In this document: piece by piece, positions 1 to 9,697 of the stretch | How the letters are laid out: the number at the start of each line of letters is the position of its first letter | Numbering within the stretch: the first letter of the stretch is position 1 | Origin: an uncultured Pseudomonadales bacterium | Lineage (GTDB): Bacteria; Pseudomonadota; Gammaproteobacteria; Pseudomonadales; Azotimanducaceae | Assembly: GCA_938036875.1 (NCBI GenBank) | Contig: CALHVX010000017.1 | Coordinates: 1-64,000 of the forward strand | Length of the DNA: 64,000 bases | Direction: 5' to 3' | Program-made: the position numbers and the translations under genes | The notes under the pieces: generated by a model | Told to the model about the DNA's origin: nothing | Seen by the model: only the letters and a program-made list of their open reading frames with translations | The model's database searches: none

Positions 1-392
1 GTCAGGCCAAAGAAGCCCTTCTTCTCTCCACGCAGTGTCGGAAATAGGTAGCGCTCTTTCTGATCGTCGGTGGCTTCAAACATTTGCGCTAGGCCAGCAC
101 CACCAAATACACCATAACAGGGGGTATACAAGCCTGCGCGATGCTGCGCCATCTCGATAGCTAGCAGGGTTCGTGTCACCAGATCAATATCTGGACCACC
201 GTACTCTACCGGTATGTCTAAGCCGTAAAGGCCCATGGCTTTGGTCTTAGCAGACAAGCGTTCGCGGTCGTGGGGCAACAACTCATCCGCATCCGGATCC
301 AAGGATAGCTCCAGCGGGACAATCTCTTCGCGAACAAATCGGCGCACGTTGCCAATGATAAGGTCTTGCTCTTCGGTTAGCTCAAGATTCAT
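1..392 (-). CDS. acyl-CoA dehydrogenase family protein, N-terminal part (runs off the window start)
   Basis: Reverse translation MNLELTEEQDLIIGNVRRFVREEIVPLE...YGLDIPVEYGGPDIDLV... is typical of an acyl-CoA dehydrogenase N-terminus; start codon at 390-392. Confidence 0.85.
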   Translation of the reverse strand, partial: MNLELTEEQDLIIGNVRRFVREEIVPLELSLDPDADELLPHDRERLSAKTKAMGLYGLDIPVEYGGPDIDLVTRTLLAIEMAQHRAGLYTPCYGVFGGAGLAQMFEATDDQKERYLFPTLRGEKKGFFGL

Positions 393-407
393 AGTCTATG
401 ACCTGCG

Positions 408-734
408 TTAGGCGCCCTTTGGGGTTAGCTTGCCAAAAGTGGTAGGCGTTTGCGAAATTGCTGGGTCGCGGCCAGCGGCGCGATGTACCATCACCAGCTC
501 TTGGTAACGCGTTAGGTATGCCGTGTTAACCTCAAACCGAAACTGCTCTGCGTCAGTGCAGCTGAGCAGCGCCTCTGCAATGGCGCTGCGCAAACCATAG
601 CGACTGCGGCCACCAGCAAAACCAACGTAAAGCACACCGCCTTGGGAATCACCCAACTCAAAAACGCCCATGTGTCCGGGTAGCTCAGCAACCCCGCCTA
701 CAGGCTGCCAAGCGTTGCCAATAGCTAAGCTCAT
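408..734 (-). CDS. conserved hypothetical protein (small cytosolic protein, likely start MSLAIGNAWQPV)
   Basis: ORF track; internal Met start avoids overlap with the upstream gene ending at 745. Confidence 0.6.
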   Translation of the reverse strand: MSLAIGNAWQPVGGVAELPGHMGVFELGDSQGGVLYVGFAGGRSRYGLRSAIAEALLSCTDAEQFRFEVNTAYLTRYQELVMVHRAAGRDPAISQTPTTFGKLTPKGA

Positions 735-744
735 TTTTCCCAGC

Positions 745-2379
745 TCACTTTTTCTTAGGCATGATAGATATCTCCATGGGCGCAAAGTGCTCCATGTCCA
801 CATCAATCAAGTAAGGACCCGTGGTCTTCAAGCTGGTGTTAAGCGCCTGCTTAAATTCAGCCACGTTTGCAACCCGCTCACCCGGCATGCCCATGCCATC
901 CGCAATTTTAGTGAAGTCCATCTTGCCAAGATCGGTTTCATTGATGCGGCCAAACTTGTTGTCCTGCAGCCAGCGCAACACGCCGTACCCACTATCGTTC
1001 ATCACAATCACCGTCAGCGGCAGCTGATATTGCGCTGCGGTGGCAAGCTCGGTGGCATGAAACATAAAGCCACCATCGCCGTGCAGGCAAAATGTGCGTG
1101 CACCCGTGCCAACCGCAGCACCCACAGCAAAGGGCAAACCAGGCCCAATGGCACCGGAAGAAGGGTTGATAGAGGTCCGCGGACGATAGATAGGAAACTG
1201 TTGATTACCAAAATTGTACGCAGCAATGGTGCTATCGCGAACCCATAATCCATCTTCAGGCAGCACATCGCGCATGTAATCCATCATCTCGGCGTAGTCC
1301 GGGCCTAAACGCTTGCGCATCGCTCCTTGAACACCATCCCGGGTTGACCAAACCTTGTCGTTAAATTGGCCGTCGTTGGGAATATCATCCGGTAGCGCCG
1401 CAGAGATGGCGCTGAGCGCAAGCTTGGCATCTGCACACATCCCTAAGTCTGCCGTGTGCACACGACCAATCATGTTCGGGTCGATATCAATGTGCAGAAA
1501 ATCACCGGGAGGCGTGAACTTTGCTCCTTGGCCATCAACTCCAACCGCAAATTTGGTCCCAATGGCGAGGGTCAGGTCCGCCTCTAAAATTCCTTGGTAC
1601 ATGCCAGCACTGCCGTAGTAGTTACCGACACACAAGGGATGGTTTTCTGGAATCGAGCCACGACCGTCTACCGTAGTCAGCACCGGTGCATCCAGGGCTT
1701 CAGCAAGCGCGGTGAGCTGAGCCGATGCATCAGCGGCTACAACACCACCACCCGCCACAATAACTCGACGCTTGGCGGCAACCAGCCGCTCGACAAACTT
1801 GGCAACGATTTTCTCTTCAGGTTGAAACTGCGCTACTGCACCGCTGAAGTAGGATGCGGGCTCCACTTCGGCATATTGCAAATCAATGGGGATCTCTAAG
1901 GCACCCGGCGCTGGTCGGCCAGTGAACATATCTTGCACCACCGTGTTGAAGCACTGGGCTAGCTGACCTATATGCCGCGGACTCTCAACCCGCCGACACA
2001 CGCTGGCCAACATGGGCACCTGATTTTCTGCCTCGTGCACATAACTTTGGCCTTTGCCGTAGAATGCCGTCTCGGCTTGGCCGGTGATGACTAGTACCGG
2101 GGAGGAAGCGTATTGCGCTTCGTACAAACCGGTGACCGTGTTTGAGGTACCTGGTCCGGTGCTGGCGATCATCACCCCCATCTTGCCAGTAGCCCGGGCA
2201 TAACCATCCGCAGCGTGAGTGCCCGATTGCTCGTGGCGCACATCCACTATCTGGGTTTTACCTAAACGGTTGATGGCGTCCATGATTGGCATGTTGTGGA
2301 TACTGACAATGCCAAAGACTGTGTCCACGCCCATGGCATCTAAACCGTGAGCGATTAAATCTGCACCAGTAAAACTCAT
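745..2379 (-). CDS. thiamine pyrophosphate-binding protein, acetolactate synthase/benzoylformate decarboxylase-like
   Basis: MSFTGADLIAHGLDAMGVDTVFGI..., HEQSGTHAADGYARATGKMGV..., GDGGFMFHATELATAAQYQLPLTVIVMNDSGYG ThDP-binding motif. Confidence 0.9.
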   Translation of the reverse strand: MSFTGADLIAHGLDAMGVDTVFGIVSIHNMPIMDAINRLGKTQIVDVRHEQSGTHAADGYARATGKMGVMIASTGPGTSNTVTGLYEAQYASSPVLVITGQAETAFYGKGQSYVHEAENQVPMLASVCRRVESPRHIGQLAQCFNTVVQDMFTGRPAPGALEIPIDLQYAEVEPASYFSGAVAQFQPEEKIVAKFVERLVAAKRRVIVAGGGVVAADASAQLTALAEALDAPVLTTVDGRGSIPENHPLCVGNYYGSAGMYQGILEADLTLAIGTKFAVGVDGQGAKFTPPGDFLHIDIDPNMIGRVHTADLGMCADAKLALSAISAALPDDIPNDGQFNDKVWSTRDGVQGAMRKRLGPDYAEMMDYMRDVLPEDGLWVRDSTIAAYNFGNQQFPIYRPRTSINPSSGAIGPGLPFAVGAAVGTGARTFCLHGDGGFMFHATELATAAQYQLPLTVIVMNDSGYGVLRWLQDNKFGRINETDLGKMDFTKIADGMGMPGERVANVAEFKQALNTSLKTTGPYLIDVDMEHFAPMEISIMPKKK

Positions 2380-2500
2380 CTGCAATCTCCCCAATTCATT
2401 TAGTGTCGCTCTTAAAGAGCTAATCAATCACGGCCAGTTATGGATCGTGCAGCTATTTGAATAGGGAAGCCTTACAACTTAATTCTATTGGGTTTCAGGC

Positions 2501-3349
2501 TCAGCCTAGCTGTACATGGTTGATCAGCTTGCCGATGGGATTCACCTCAATTTCTATGGTGTCACCGGCGTCCATAAAAATTGGCGGCTTGCGCGCGGCA
2601 CCCACACCACCAGGTGTACCGGTGACCAACACATCACCCGGCTCAAGATCGATAAAGGTTGAGCAGTAATGAATAATCTCAGCAAAATCGAACACCAACA
2701 TATCAGAGGTGGCATTTTGCATGACCTCGCCATTCAGCCGAGTGGTGAGTTCCATCTTGTGAATATCACCCACTTCGTCCAGCGTCATCATCCAAGGTCC
2801 AAAACCACCGGTTGCGGCAAAATTTTTGCCCGGCGTAAACTGGCTGGTGTGCCGTTGATATTCACGCACACTACCGTCGTTGTAAATGCTAGCACCCACA
2901 ATGTGATTAAGCGCATCCGCTTTTGGAATGCGACGGCCACCTTTGCCAACAATCAACGCAATCTCACCTTCAAAATCTAAGCTTGCCGACTCAGGTGGAC
3001 GCAACATGGGCTGCTCATGCCCCATCTGAGCCTTTGCGAAACGCGTGAAGATAGTAGGATGCTTAGCGTCTTGACCACGCCCGGTTTCTTCTTGATGTGC
3101 TTTGTAGTTCAAACCAACACACATAATCTTGGCGGGGTCGACAATCGGAGGCGCGTAAACCAGATCGGTCAACGCAATATCCGCGGTATCGCCGCACTGA
3201 GCGGCCAGAGACTCTAAGGCATCGGCGGCAATGGCTTGGCGCAACCCGCCAAGATCGCTGCGTGCACCGGCGTCAACAACGCCGGTACCATCGCTGGTTA
3301 GGTAACCAAAACTCACCTTGCCTTGTCGCTCGAACGAAACCCAACGCAT
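2501..3349 (-). CDS. fumarylacetoacetate hydrolase family protein
   Basis: KIMCVGLNYKAHQEE..., DFEGEIALIVGKGGR, GDVLVTGTPGGVG motifs. Confidence 0.93.
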   Translation of the reverse strand: MRWVSFERQGKVSFGYLTSDGTGVVDAGARSDLGGLRQAIAADALESLAAQCGDTADIALTDLVYAPPIVDPAKIMCVGLNYKAHQEETGRGQDAKHPTIFTRFAKAQMGHEQPMLRPPESASLDFEGEIALIVGKGGRRIPKADALNHIVGASIYNDGSVREYQRHTSQFTPGKNFAATGGFGPWMMTLDEVGDIHKMELTTRLNGEVMQNATSDMLVFDFAEIIHYCSTFIDLEPGDVLVTGTPGGVGAARKPPIFMDAGDTIEIEVNPIGKLINHVQLG

Positions 3350-4431
3350 TAGTCGAACATAATAACGTTGCGTGCAATCTCACCGGTTTCTAGCTGCTGC
3401 ATCGCTTCGTTTACGTCCTTCAAGCCAATGTGTGCTGACACCAGGTCATCAAGATGCAGTCGACCCTGCATGTAAAAATCAACAAAGCGTGGCATATCAA
3501 CACGGAAACGGTTGGAGCCCATAAAGGATCCTTGGATCTTCTTTTCCATCAAGAAATCTGGACCATGCAAGGTCACCATGTCCCCTGGTGGAATCATGCC
3601 GATGACGGTTGCGGTACCACCGTTGCGCAACATACCAAAGGCTTGCTCGGCCGTTTGCTTCAAACCGATCGCCTCGAAAGCGTAATGAACGCCACCGCCG
3701 GTTAACTCTTTAACCGCCTCGATGGGATCGTTTTCGCGTCCGTTGATTGTGTCGGTAGCACCAAATTTACGTGCCAGATCTAACTTGGAGGGCACCATAT
3801 CAACAGCAATGATGCGCGACGCGCCAGCAATAGCTGCACCGTTGATGCAGGACAAACCGATGCCACCACAACCAATAACGGCAACCGTTGCACCTGGTTC
3901 AACTTTGGCTGTGTGAATCACCGCACCAACACCCGTGGTGACACCGCAACCGATAAGTGCCGCTCGGTCCATGGGCATGTCTTCGCGAATCTTGGCAACC
4001 GCGTGTTCATGCACCAACATCATCTCAGCAAAAGAACCCAGGTTGGCAAACTGTTGGAGCGGCTTACCGTTGTCGGATACGCGCTGCTCATCTTTGGTAT
4101 CACGCTTGGTTTCTGGCTCTTGGCACAAGGACATGCGACCGGTCAAACAATGCTCGCAATGACCGCAGAACACAGACAGACAAGTGATGACATGATCGCC
4201 CGGCTTCACGTAATGGACATCACTACCCACCTGCTCAACAACACCTGCACTTTCGTGGCCAAGGATCATGGGTAGCTGGCCAGGGTAAGTACCGTTAAAG
4301 AAATGCATGTCGCTATGGCAAACGCCCGCTGCCGAGGTGCGGATCAGCACCTCACGAGGACCAGGCTTAGAAACCTGCACCTCTTCAATTTCCATAGGTT
4401 GATTTACTTCGCGAAAAATTGCCGCCTTCAT
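3349..4431 (-). CDS. Zn-dependent alcohol dehydrogenase (class III/aryl-alcohol dehydrogenase-like)
   Basis: GVCHSDMHFFNG, GHESAGVVEQVG, CGHCEHCLTGRMSLC zinc motif, GCGGIGLSCINGA Rossmann motif; start MKAAIFREV. Confidence 0.9.
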   Translation of the reverse strand: MKAAIFREVNQPMEIEEVQVSKPGPREVLIRTSAAGVCHSDMHFFNGTYPGQLPMILGHESAGVVEQVGSDVHYVKPGDHVITCLSVFCGHCEHCLTGRMSLCQEPETKRDTKDEQRVSDNGKPLQQFANLGSFAEMMLVHEHAVAKIREDMPMDRAALIGCGVTTGVGAVIHTAKVEPGATVAVIGCGGIGLSCINGAAIAGASRIIAVDMVPSKLDLARKFGATDTINGRENDPIEAVKELTGGGVHYAFEAIGLKQTAEQAFGMLRNGGTATVIGMIPPGDMVTLHGPDFLMEKKIQGSFMGSNRFRVDMPRFVDFYMQGRLHLDDLVSAHIGLKDVNEAMQQLETGEIARNVIMFD

Positions 4432-4485
4432 GCCCTGCCCCTCTAATTCAAATCGCCTTCGAGTTTGCCCCAATTAGAGCCGGGG

Positions 4486-5535
4486 TTAAAGGCTTGCGAG
4501 GTCTGCGTTGACCAAAGCCGCAGCGGCGCTGACCGCAGCCGCCAAACCCGTGGCGTCAGCAACACCCTGGCCGGCAATATCAAAGGCGGTGCCGTGATCC
4601 ACCGAGGTACGGATAAACGGGATACCTAAGGTTGCCGTAGTGCTGTGATGGAAATCGTGGACTTTGATCGCGATATGGCCTTGGTCGTGGTACATCGCCA
4701 GCACTACGTCAAATTCGCCATTGATGGCTCGATTGAAAACCGAATCCGCAGGGATTGGGCCGCTGGCATTGATGCCTGCCGCCTGAGCAGCAGCCACGGC
4801 TGGCGCAATTTGCTCAATCTCTTCAACACCCAACAAGCCACCCTCACCGTTGTGCGGATTCACACCAGCCACGGCTATGCGTGGATTAGGCAAACCCCAA
4901 CGCTGCAGCGTTTGCTGAGTCAGCTCGAGCTTTTCCAACACCACATCGCGTTGGATGTAGCTAACGGCTTGAGCCAGCGATTTGTGGGTCGACAGGTGCA
5001 CTACCCGCAAACCTGGGGTCATTAGCATAGTGGCCGTCCATTGGGCGCCGGTCAGGCGCGCCAATATCTCCTGATGCCCAATGTCATCCACATAGCCGGC
5101 CGCATGAATGGCCTCTTTGTTGATGGGGCAGGTCACCATAGCGGCCGCGCTATGGCTGACACAGAGCTTCGCGGCAAGCTCTACGGCCGCCACTGCAAGG
5201 GCACCACAGCCCGCCTGTACTTGTCCAAACTCAAAGTCTGCGGGCAAGGCCCCTAAGTCATACACCCAAAGCCCTGGCGCTAGATCTAAGTCAACCGGAT
5301 TAACCAGCGCCTGATCGCTGGGGACCGGCAACGCTTGCAGTGGCGGCAACACAACTTGAGCGGCTGCCGCTCCGCGCTCCAGGGAAGCTAGAGAACCAAT
5401 GAGCAGCAACGGCTGGTTGAGCTTAGCGAGATCGACACTCACCAGATATTTGGCCAGCACTTCTGGGCCAACGCCCGCCGGATCACCCATGGTGACGAGT
5501 AAAGGGATTGTCATGGTTGCCATTGTACCCAGCAT
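4486..5535 (-). CDS. pdxA: 4-hydroxythreonine-4-phosphate dehydrogenase
   Basis: TMGDPAGVGPEV..., VTCPINKEAIHAAGY, GHQEILA, MYHDQGHIAIKV, GTAFDIAG. Confidence 0.95.
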   Translation of the reverse strand: MLGTMATMTIPLLVTMGDPAGVGPEVLAKYLVSVDLAKLNQPLLLIGSLASLERGAAAAQVVLPPLQALPVPSDQALVNPVDLDLAPGLWVYDLGALPADFEFGQVQAGCGALAVAAVELAAKLCVSHSAAAMVTCPINKEAIHAAGYVDDIGHQEILARLTGAQWTATMLMTPGLRVVHLSTHKSLAQAVSYIQRDVVLEKLELTQQTLQRWGLPNPRIAVAGVNPHNGEGGLLGVEEIEQIAPAVAAAQAAGINASGPIPADSVFNRAINGEFDVVLAMYHDQGHIAIKVHDFHHSTTATLGIPFIRTSVDHGTAFDIAGQGVADATGLAAAVSAAAALVNADLASL

Positions 5536-5612
5536 TCGCCTGGGTGCCGCACTAGGTCTGGAAATAGCGCCAGAAATGGGCCTCGCGCTTAGTCTTGGGC
5601 ACTTACAAAAGT

Positions 5613-5632
5613 AACTGTATATATATACAGTA
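5613..5632. promoter_or_regulatory. candidate LexA (SOS) box AACTGTATATATATACAGTA
   Basis: CTGT-N8-ACAG palindrome; 19/20 match to the E. coli-type consensus TACTGTATATATATACAGTA; lies between divergent pdxA and the 5685 ORF. Confidence 0.75.
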
Positions 5633-5684
5633 TCCGACCAAGTGAGCAGTCAGCACTAGCCGCGCGGATCAGATACAAGACCTC

Positions 5685-5960
5685 ATGCAAACCATAGGCG
5701 AGCTACAACAGAATTTTTCGCTGTACGCTGTGTGTGCGCCATGCAAACGCATGCACGCGCTACCTTTGAATGACTTGGTTGCAACGCTGGGCGCGGACAC
5801 GCCAATCAGCGCAGTGCGGCAGCGGTTACGCTGCCAGCACTGTCAGGTACGTACAGAAGATATTCGAATTGTCTTTACTGGACCCTGCAACAAAGCGGCA
5901 GGGTTTCACTATCGCCGCAGTAGTATAGACAGTGGCGTAGACAGCACAAAAGATCGTTGA
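5685..5960 (+). CDS. small protein with two Cys pairs (CAPC...CQHC), zinc-ribbon-like, unknown function
   Basis: 91 aa ORF; CAPCKRMHALPL...RLRCQHCQVRTEDIRIV. Confidence 0.65.
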   Translation: MQTIGELQQNFSLYAVCAPCKRMHALPLNDLVATLGADTPISAVRQRLRCQHCQVRTEDIRIVFTGPCNKAAGFHYRRSSIDSGVDSTKDR

Positions 5961-5963
5961 GCG

Positions 5964-7064
5964 TTAGCCTTCGAGAAGCTCGGTGGACTCGAGCTTCAAT
6001 CCAAAGCCTTCAACACCAACGTAGTCCACTTCACGACCCGCGATGATGCGAATTCGGCGCAGGCCAAGGTCACGCAATATTTGCGCGCCAACACCAATCT
6101 CTAACCACTCAGCGTGGCGTTCCGCTTCGCGAGATTCTTCCATCAGCGCACCAGAAGGCACGCCAACGTGGCCCGAGCGTAGGTAGATCAGCACACCAGA
6201 ACCTAGGCTGGCAATGCGATCTAAGGAGACATCCAGCAAGTTGTTTTTATGCTCGGCGTTCTGAGAGCCGAACACATCGTCCACAAACTTCTCGCGGTGA
6301 ATTCGCACCGGCACCGATTGGTCACCGCTAACATCACCAAAGATCAGCGCTATGTGTTCTGCCTCTTCAAACTTGGTCTTGTAGGCAATGGCTTTAGCCG
6401 GACCAATTCGCGTTTGCATGGAAAATTCTTGGGTTTTCTCGACCAACTGCTCACGCATCTGTCGATGAGCAATGAGATCGGCAATGGAGATCAACTTCAG
6501 CTTATGCTCAGCGGCAAACTCACGCAGCTGAGGCAGACGTTGCACTGTGCCGTCGTCGTTCACCAGCTCAGCCAGCAACGCCACCGGTGGCATGTCGGCT
6601 AGCTGTGCTAAATCGATACCGGCTTCGGTATGACCCGAACGCACCAATACACCACCTTGTCGTGCAACTAGTGGGAAGATATGACCAGGACGCACAAAAT
6701 CACCGGCGGTGACGTTGCTATTGGTTAAGGCCTGCACCGTAGCCGCACGCTCTTCCGCAGAGATGCCCGTGGTCAGACCTTCTTTGTAATCAATGGACAC
6801 GGTGAACGCAGTGCTCATGGGCGCGTCGTTGCGCGCAACCATGGGGTCCAAGTGCAGCTCTTTGGCGTAATCTTCTAGGATTGGGGTGCACAAGATGCCG
6901 CTAGTGTGGCGGATCATAAAAGCCACTTGTTCAGGGCGGGCTTTGGACGCCGCCATGATCAGATCACCTTCGTTCTCACGGTCATCGTCATCTACAACAA
7001 CCACCATCTCTCCGGCTGCAATGGCTGCTACCGCTGACTCTATAGTGTCAAAATCCGCACTCAT
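5964..7064 (-). CDS. ribBA: bifunctional-type 3,4-dihydroxy-2-butanone-4-phosphate synthase with C-terminal GTP cyclohydrolase II-like domain
   Basis: VVVDDDDRENEGDLIMAA, RRGHTEAGIDL-like segment, C-terminal GCHII-like fold region without an obvious catalytic Cys triad. Confidence 0.9.
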   Translation of the reverse strand: MSADFDTIESAVAAIAAGEMVVVVDDDDRENEGDLIMAASKARPEQVAFMIRHTSGILCTPILEDYAKELHLDPMVARNDAPMSTAFTVSIDYKEGLTTGISAEERAATVQALTNSNVTAGDFVRPGHIFPLVARQGGVLVRSGHTEAGIDLAQLADMPPVALLAELVNDDGTVQRLPQLREFAAEHKLKLISIADLIAHRQMREQLVEKTQEFSMQTRIGPAKAIAYKTKFEEAEHIALIFGDVSGDQSVPVRIHREKFVDDVFGSQNAEHKNNLLDVSLDRIASLGSGVLIYLRSGHVGVPSGALMEESREAERHAEWLEIGVGAQILRDLGLRRIRIIAGREVDYVGVEGFGLKLESTELLEG

Positions 7065-7183
7065 ACTTGCTTCTCTTCTTGTTTTTCAGCGTCGCCTAGC
7101 CTAGCACGGGCACCTACTTTTCCCTGATGCATTGTGTTCACGCGTTAGGCGCAACAAATTCACTCTTGGGGACTTCTTGGAAA

Positions 7184-7260
7184 TGGCGCACCCGGTAGGA
7201 CTCGAACCTACAACCCCCAGGTTCGAAGCCTGGTGCTCTATCCAGTTGAGCTACGGGTGC
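7184..7260 (-). tRNA. tRNA-Arg (anticodon TCG)
   Basis: Reverse complement GCACCCGTAGCTCAACTGGATAGAGCACCAGGCTTCGAACCTGGGGGTTGTAGGTTCGAGTCCTACCGGGTGCGCCA; acceptor GCACCCG/CGGGTGC, anticodon loop CTTCGAA, encoded CCA. Confidence 0.95.
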
Positions 7261-7382
7261 TAATTGATCGGCGCGAGATTATAGCCGTGCTCTGCGAGCT
7301 TCGCACGCCTTAGTTGAGGTCACGCCAGGGTCCGTAGTTGCGCTCCAGCAAAGCAATGCCCTCTAGAGCGCCACGCCTGGGG

Positions 7383-9077
7383 CTATTTGGCCCGCAGCAA
7401 ACGACCAGGCAACTCGCCTTCAGGCTCATTGTTGGTCAGCAACACCTGGCCATTCACCACCGTATGCTTAATTCCGGTCGCTACCTGCTTCAATCGACGC
7501 TCCCCTGCGGGCAGATCATTGACGACCTGGGGTAGCTGCGGCCCCACGGTGTCTGCATCAAAGACCACAACATCCGCCGCCATGCCTTCGCGAAGCAAGC
7601 CTCGGTCGTGCAGCTTCCACATGGTAGCCGTGTTGTAGGTGATTTGGCGCACCGCCTCTTCCAGCGTCAGCTCTTGGCGTTCACGCACCCAATGGCTAAG
7701 CAGGTGGGTTTGCAGGGAGCTATCCATAATCTGCGCAACATGGGCGCCGGAATCGCTGAAGGTCACCATGGAGCGAGGATGCTTCATCATCTCTAGGACA
7801 TGGTCTTGATCTTCGTTGGCAATGGGCTGGCGGAAGAACATCTTAAAGTCACGCTCAAGCGCCATGTCGATCATCAGCTCAACCGGATGTACCCCGGCTT
7901 CTTTTGCCAAGCTCGCCATATCTCTAACGTCGTTAGACATATCGGACATGGGGTAAACGTACTCCCATTGGGGTGGCCGTGCTTCTGCGCCAACAACCCT
8001 AGGACCGGTGTACTCGCGGCTGGCGATCTCAACCAGCTGCGCTTTGATTTGCGGATCTGCAAACTTGGCTTTCTGCTCAGCTAGCGGCAAGGCTCGAATG
8101 TCACGCCACATCTCCCATTTATCGAATGGTGTGTGCGATTCAAAAGATAACAAGACATTCAACGCCCTAGTGTGCACCTGAGCGTAGATTTGCCCACCTT
8201 CTGCGGCAGCCTCATCAAGCAAATCAAAATAGGGACGCCAGATCTCGGGCGCCTGCCGAACGCTGAACATACCCCAGGTTTGGGTTACGCCAGATTCCAC
8301 CGCAAGATTTTTCAGCCGATCAAAATACTCGCGCATTCGCTGGGGATCACGCCCGGGTGCTTCACCAGCAATTTCGAAGATACCCCGGCCTATGGCGCCC
8401 ATGGAGTTTACGATGGCCCGTACTTCATCCCACTGCGCCACCCGACTAGCAACGGGCCGATCATCAGCCGTGGTGTGGTTAAAGGTGCGTGAGGTCGAAA
8501 ATCCAATGGCGCCTGCGTGCAATGCTTCTTGCACCAAGTCGCACATGCGTTTGGTTTCATCTGCGGTTGCGGGGTCGGTAAAGGCGCGCTCACCCATCAC
8601 AAAGGTTCGCAACGCTGAGTGACCAATGTAACCGGCATAGTTTATGCCTTTGGGTAGCGCATCAATGGTGTCTAAAAATTCGGGGAAAGTTTCCCAAGAC
8701 CAATCGATGCCGGCCAACATGGCGTTGCGAGATAAATCTTCTGCGCGCTCCAAGTTCCGAAAGACTAGATCCGCATCGTCTTCGTGGCAGGGTGCCAGGG
8801 TAAATCCGCAATTGCCCATCACCGCCGTGGTGACCCCGTGATAACAAGAGCAAGAGCCTATGGGGTCCCAAAATATTTGCGCGTCCATATGCGTATGGCC
8901 ATCCACAAACCCAGGGCTGACGATGTGGCCGGCTGCATCAAGTGTGCGCTTGGCTTTGCCATTCGGCCGACCGATGTTGGCAATAAGACCGTCTTGGATG
9001 GCAACATCTGCGCGGTATCGAGCGCCACCCGAGCCATCAATTACCGTGCCGTTTTTGATTAGTAAGTCGTACGTCAT
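7383..9077 (-). CDS. amidohydrolase family protein, N-acyl-D-amino-acid deacylase-like
   Basis: MTYDLLIKNGTVIDGSGGARYRADVAIQDGLIANIG, GFVDGHTHMDAQ, GVTTAVMGNCGFTLAP, SDSGAHVAQ. Confidence 0.9.
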   Translation of the reverse strand: MTYDLLIKNGTVIDGSGGARYRADVAIQDGLIANIGRPNGKAKRTLDAAGHIVSPGFVDGHTHMDAQIFWDPIGSCSCYHGVTTAVMGNCGFTLAPCHEDDADLVFRNLERAEDLSRNAMLAGIDWSWETFPEFLDTIDALPKGINYAGYIGHSALRTFVMGERAFTDPATADETKRMCDLVQEALHAGAIGFSTSRTFNHTTADDRPVASRVAQWDEVRAIVNSMGAIGRGIFEIAGEAPGRDPQRMREYFDRLKNLAVESGVTQTWGMFSVRQAPEIWRPYFDLLDEAAAEGGQIYAQVHTRALNVLLSFESHTPFDKWEMWRDIRALPLAEQKAKFADPQIKAQLVEIASREYTGPRVVGAEARPPQWEYVYPMSDMSNDVRDMASLAKEAGVHPVELMIDMALERDFKMFFRQPIANEDQDHVLEMMKHPRSMVTFSDSGAHVAQIMDSSLQTHLLSHWVRERQELTLEEAVRQITYNTATMWKLHDRGLLREGMAADVVVFDADTVGPQLPQVVNDLPAGERRLKQVATGIKHTVVNGQVLLTNNEPEGELPGRLLRAK

Positions 9078-9139
9078 ACCCTCGCCCCCAACAAATTTCT
9101 ATAACCCAACCCTATCACTTCGCTATTACCAGCCCCTCT

Positions 9140-9640
9140 TTACCAACCAACAAAGGCGTTTTTAGATCGATCTTTGCGAACCCGATCTGCGCTGAATACC
9201 TGCCCGTTCATCACGATGTAGACGCCGGGCGTCAAGCTTTGCACCGCAGCAAATGCCATCCCAACGTTGAAGGTGGCGTCGGTTCGTGCGAACCGTGCCG
9301 GGCTGAGCGAGCCGGTAAGAACAATAGTGCGCTGGGGCTTCGCATCCACCAAACCCGCCAACACCCCAGCGGTATCCGTCATGGTGTCGGTGCCATGGGT
9401 GATGATGATTCGGCTTTCCGGAGCGTTGGCAATGCTTTTGCGGATCAGCTCCCGGTCTGTATCGGTAAGCTCCAAGGAGTCTTTACGCAGCAAGCCCAGG
9501 AGTCGATACGGCTGCCGAACCTTGGCTTCTCGCAACAGTTCAGGCAGCACCGATTCACCCACTGCAAACTCACTCATCGCGTCAAAGTACACTTTGTCGA
9601 TGGTGCCGCCGGTCGTAATTAAGAGTATTTCTGACATCAA
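9140..9640 (-). CDS. short asparaginase-domain protein (N-terminal domain only)
   Basis: ILLITTGGTIDKVYFD, IIITHGTDTMTDTAGVLA, IVLTGSLSPARF; 166 aa only. Confidence 0.85.
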   Translation of the reverse strand: MMSEILLITTGGTIDKVYFDAMSEFAVGESVLPELLREAKVRQPYRLLGLLRKDSLELTDTDRELIRKSIANAPESRIIITHGTDTMTDTAGVLAGLVDAKPQRTIVLTGSLSPARFARTDATFNVGMAFAAVQSLTPGVYIVMNGQVFSADRVRKDRSKNAFVGW

Positions 9641-9697
9641 ACCATGGTAACGCAGCGGTTCAGCAGAGTCGCTTCAACTTCCGTAGAATGCCTGCCC

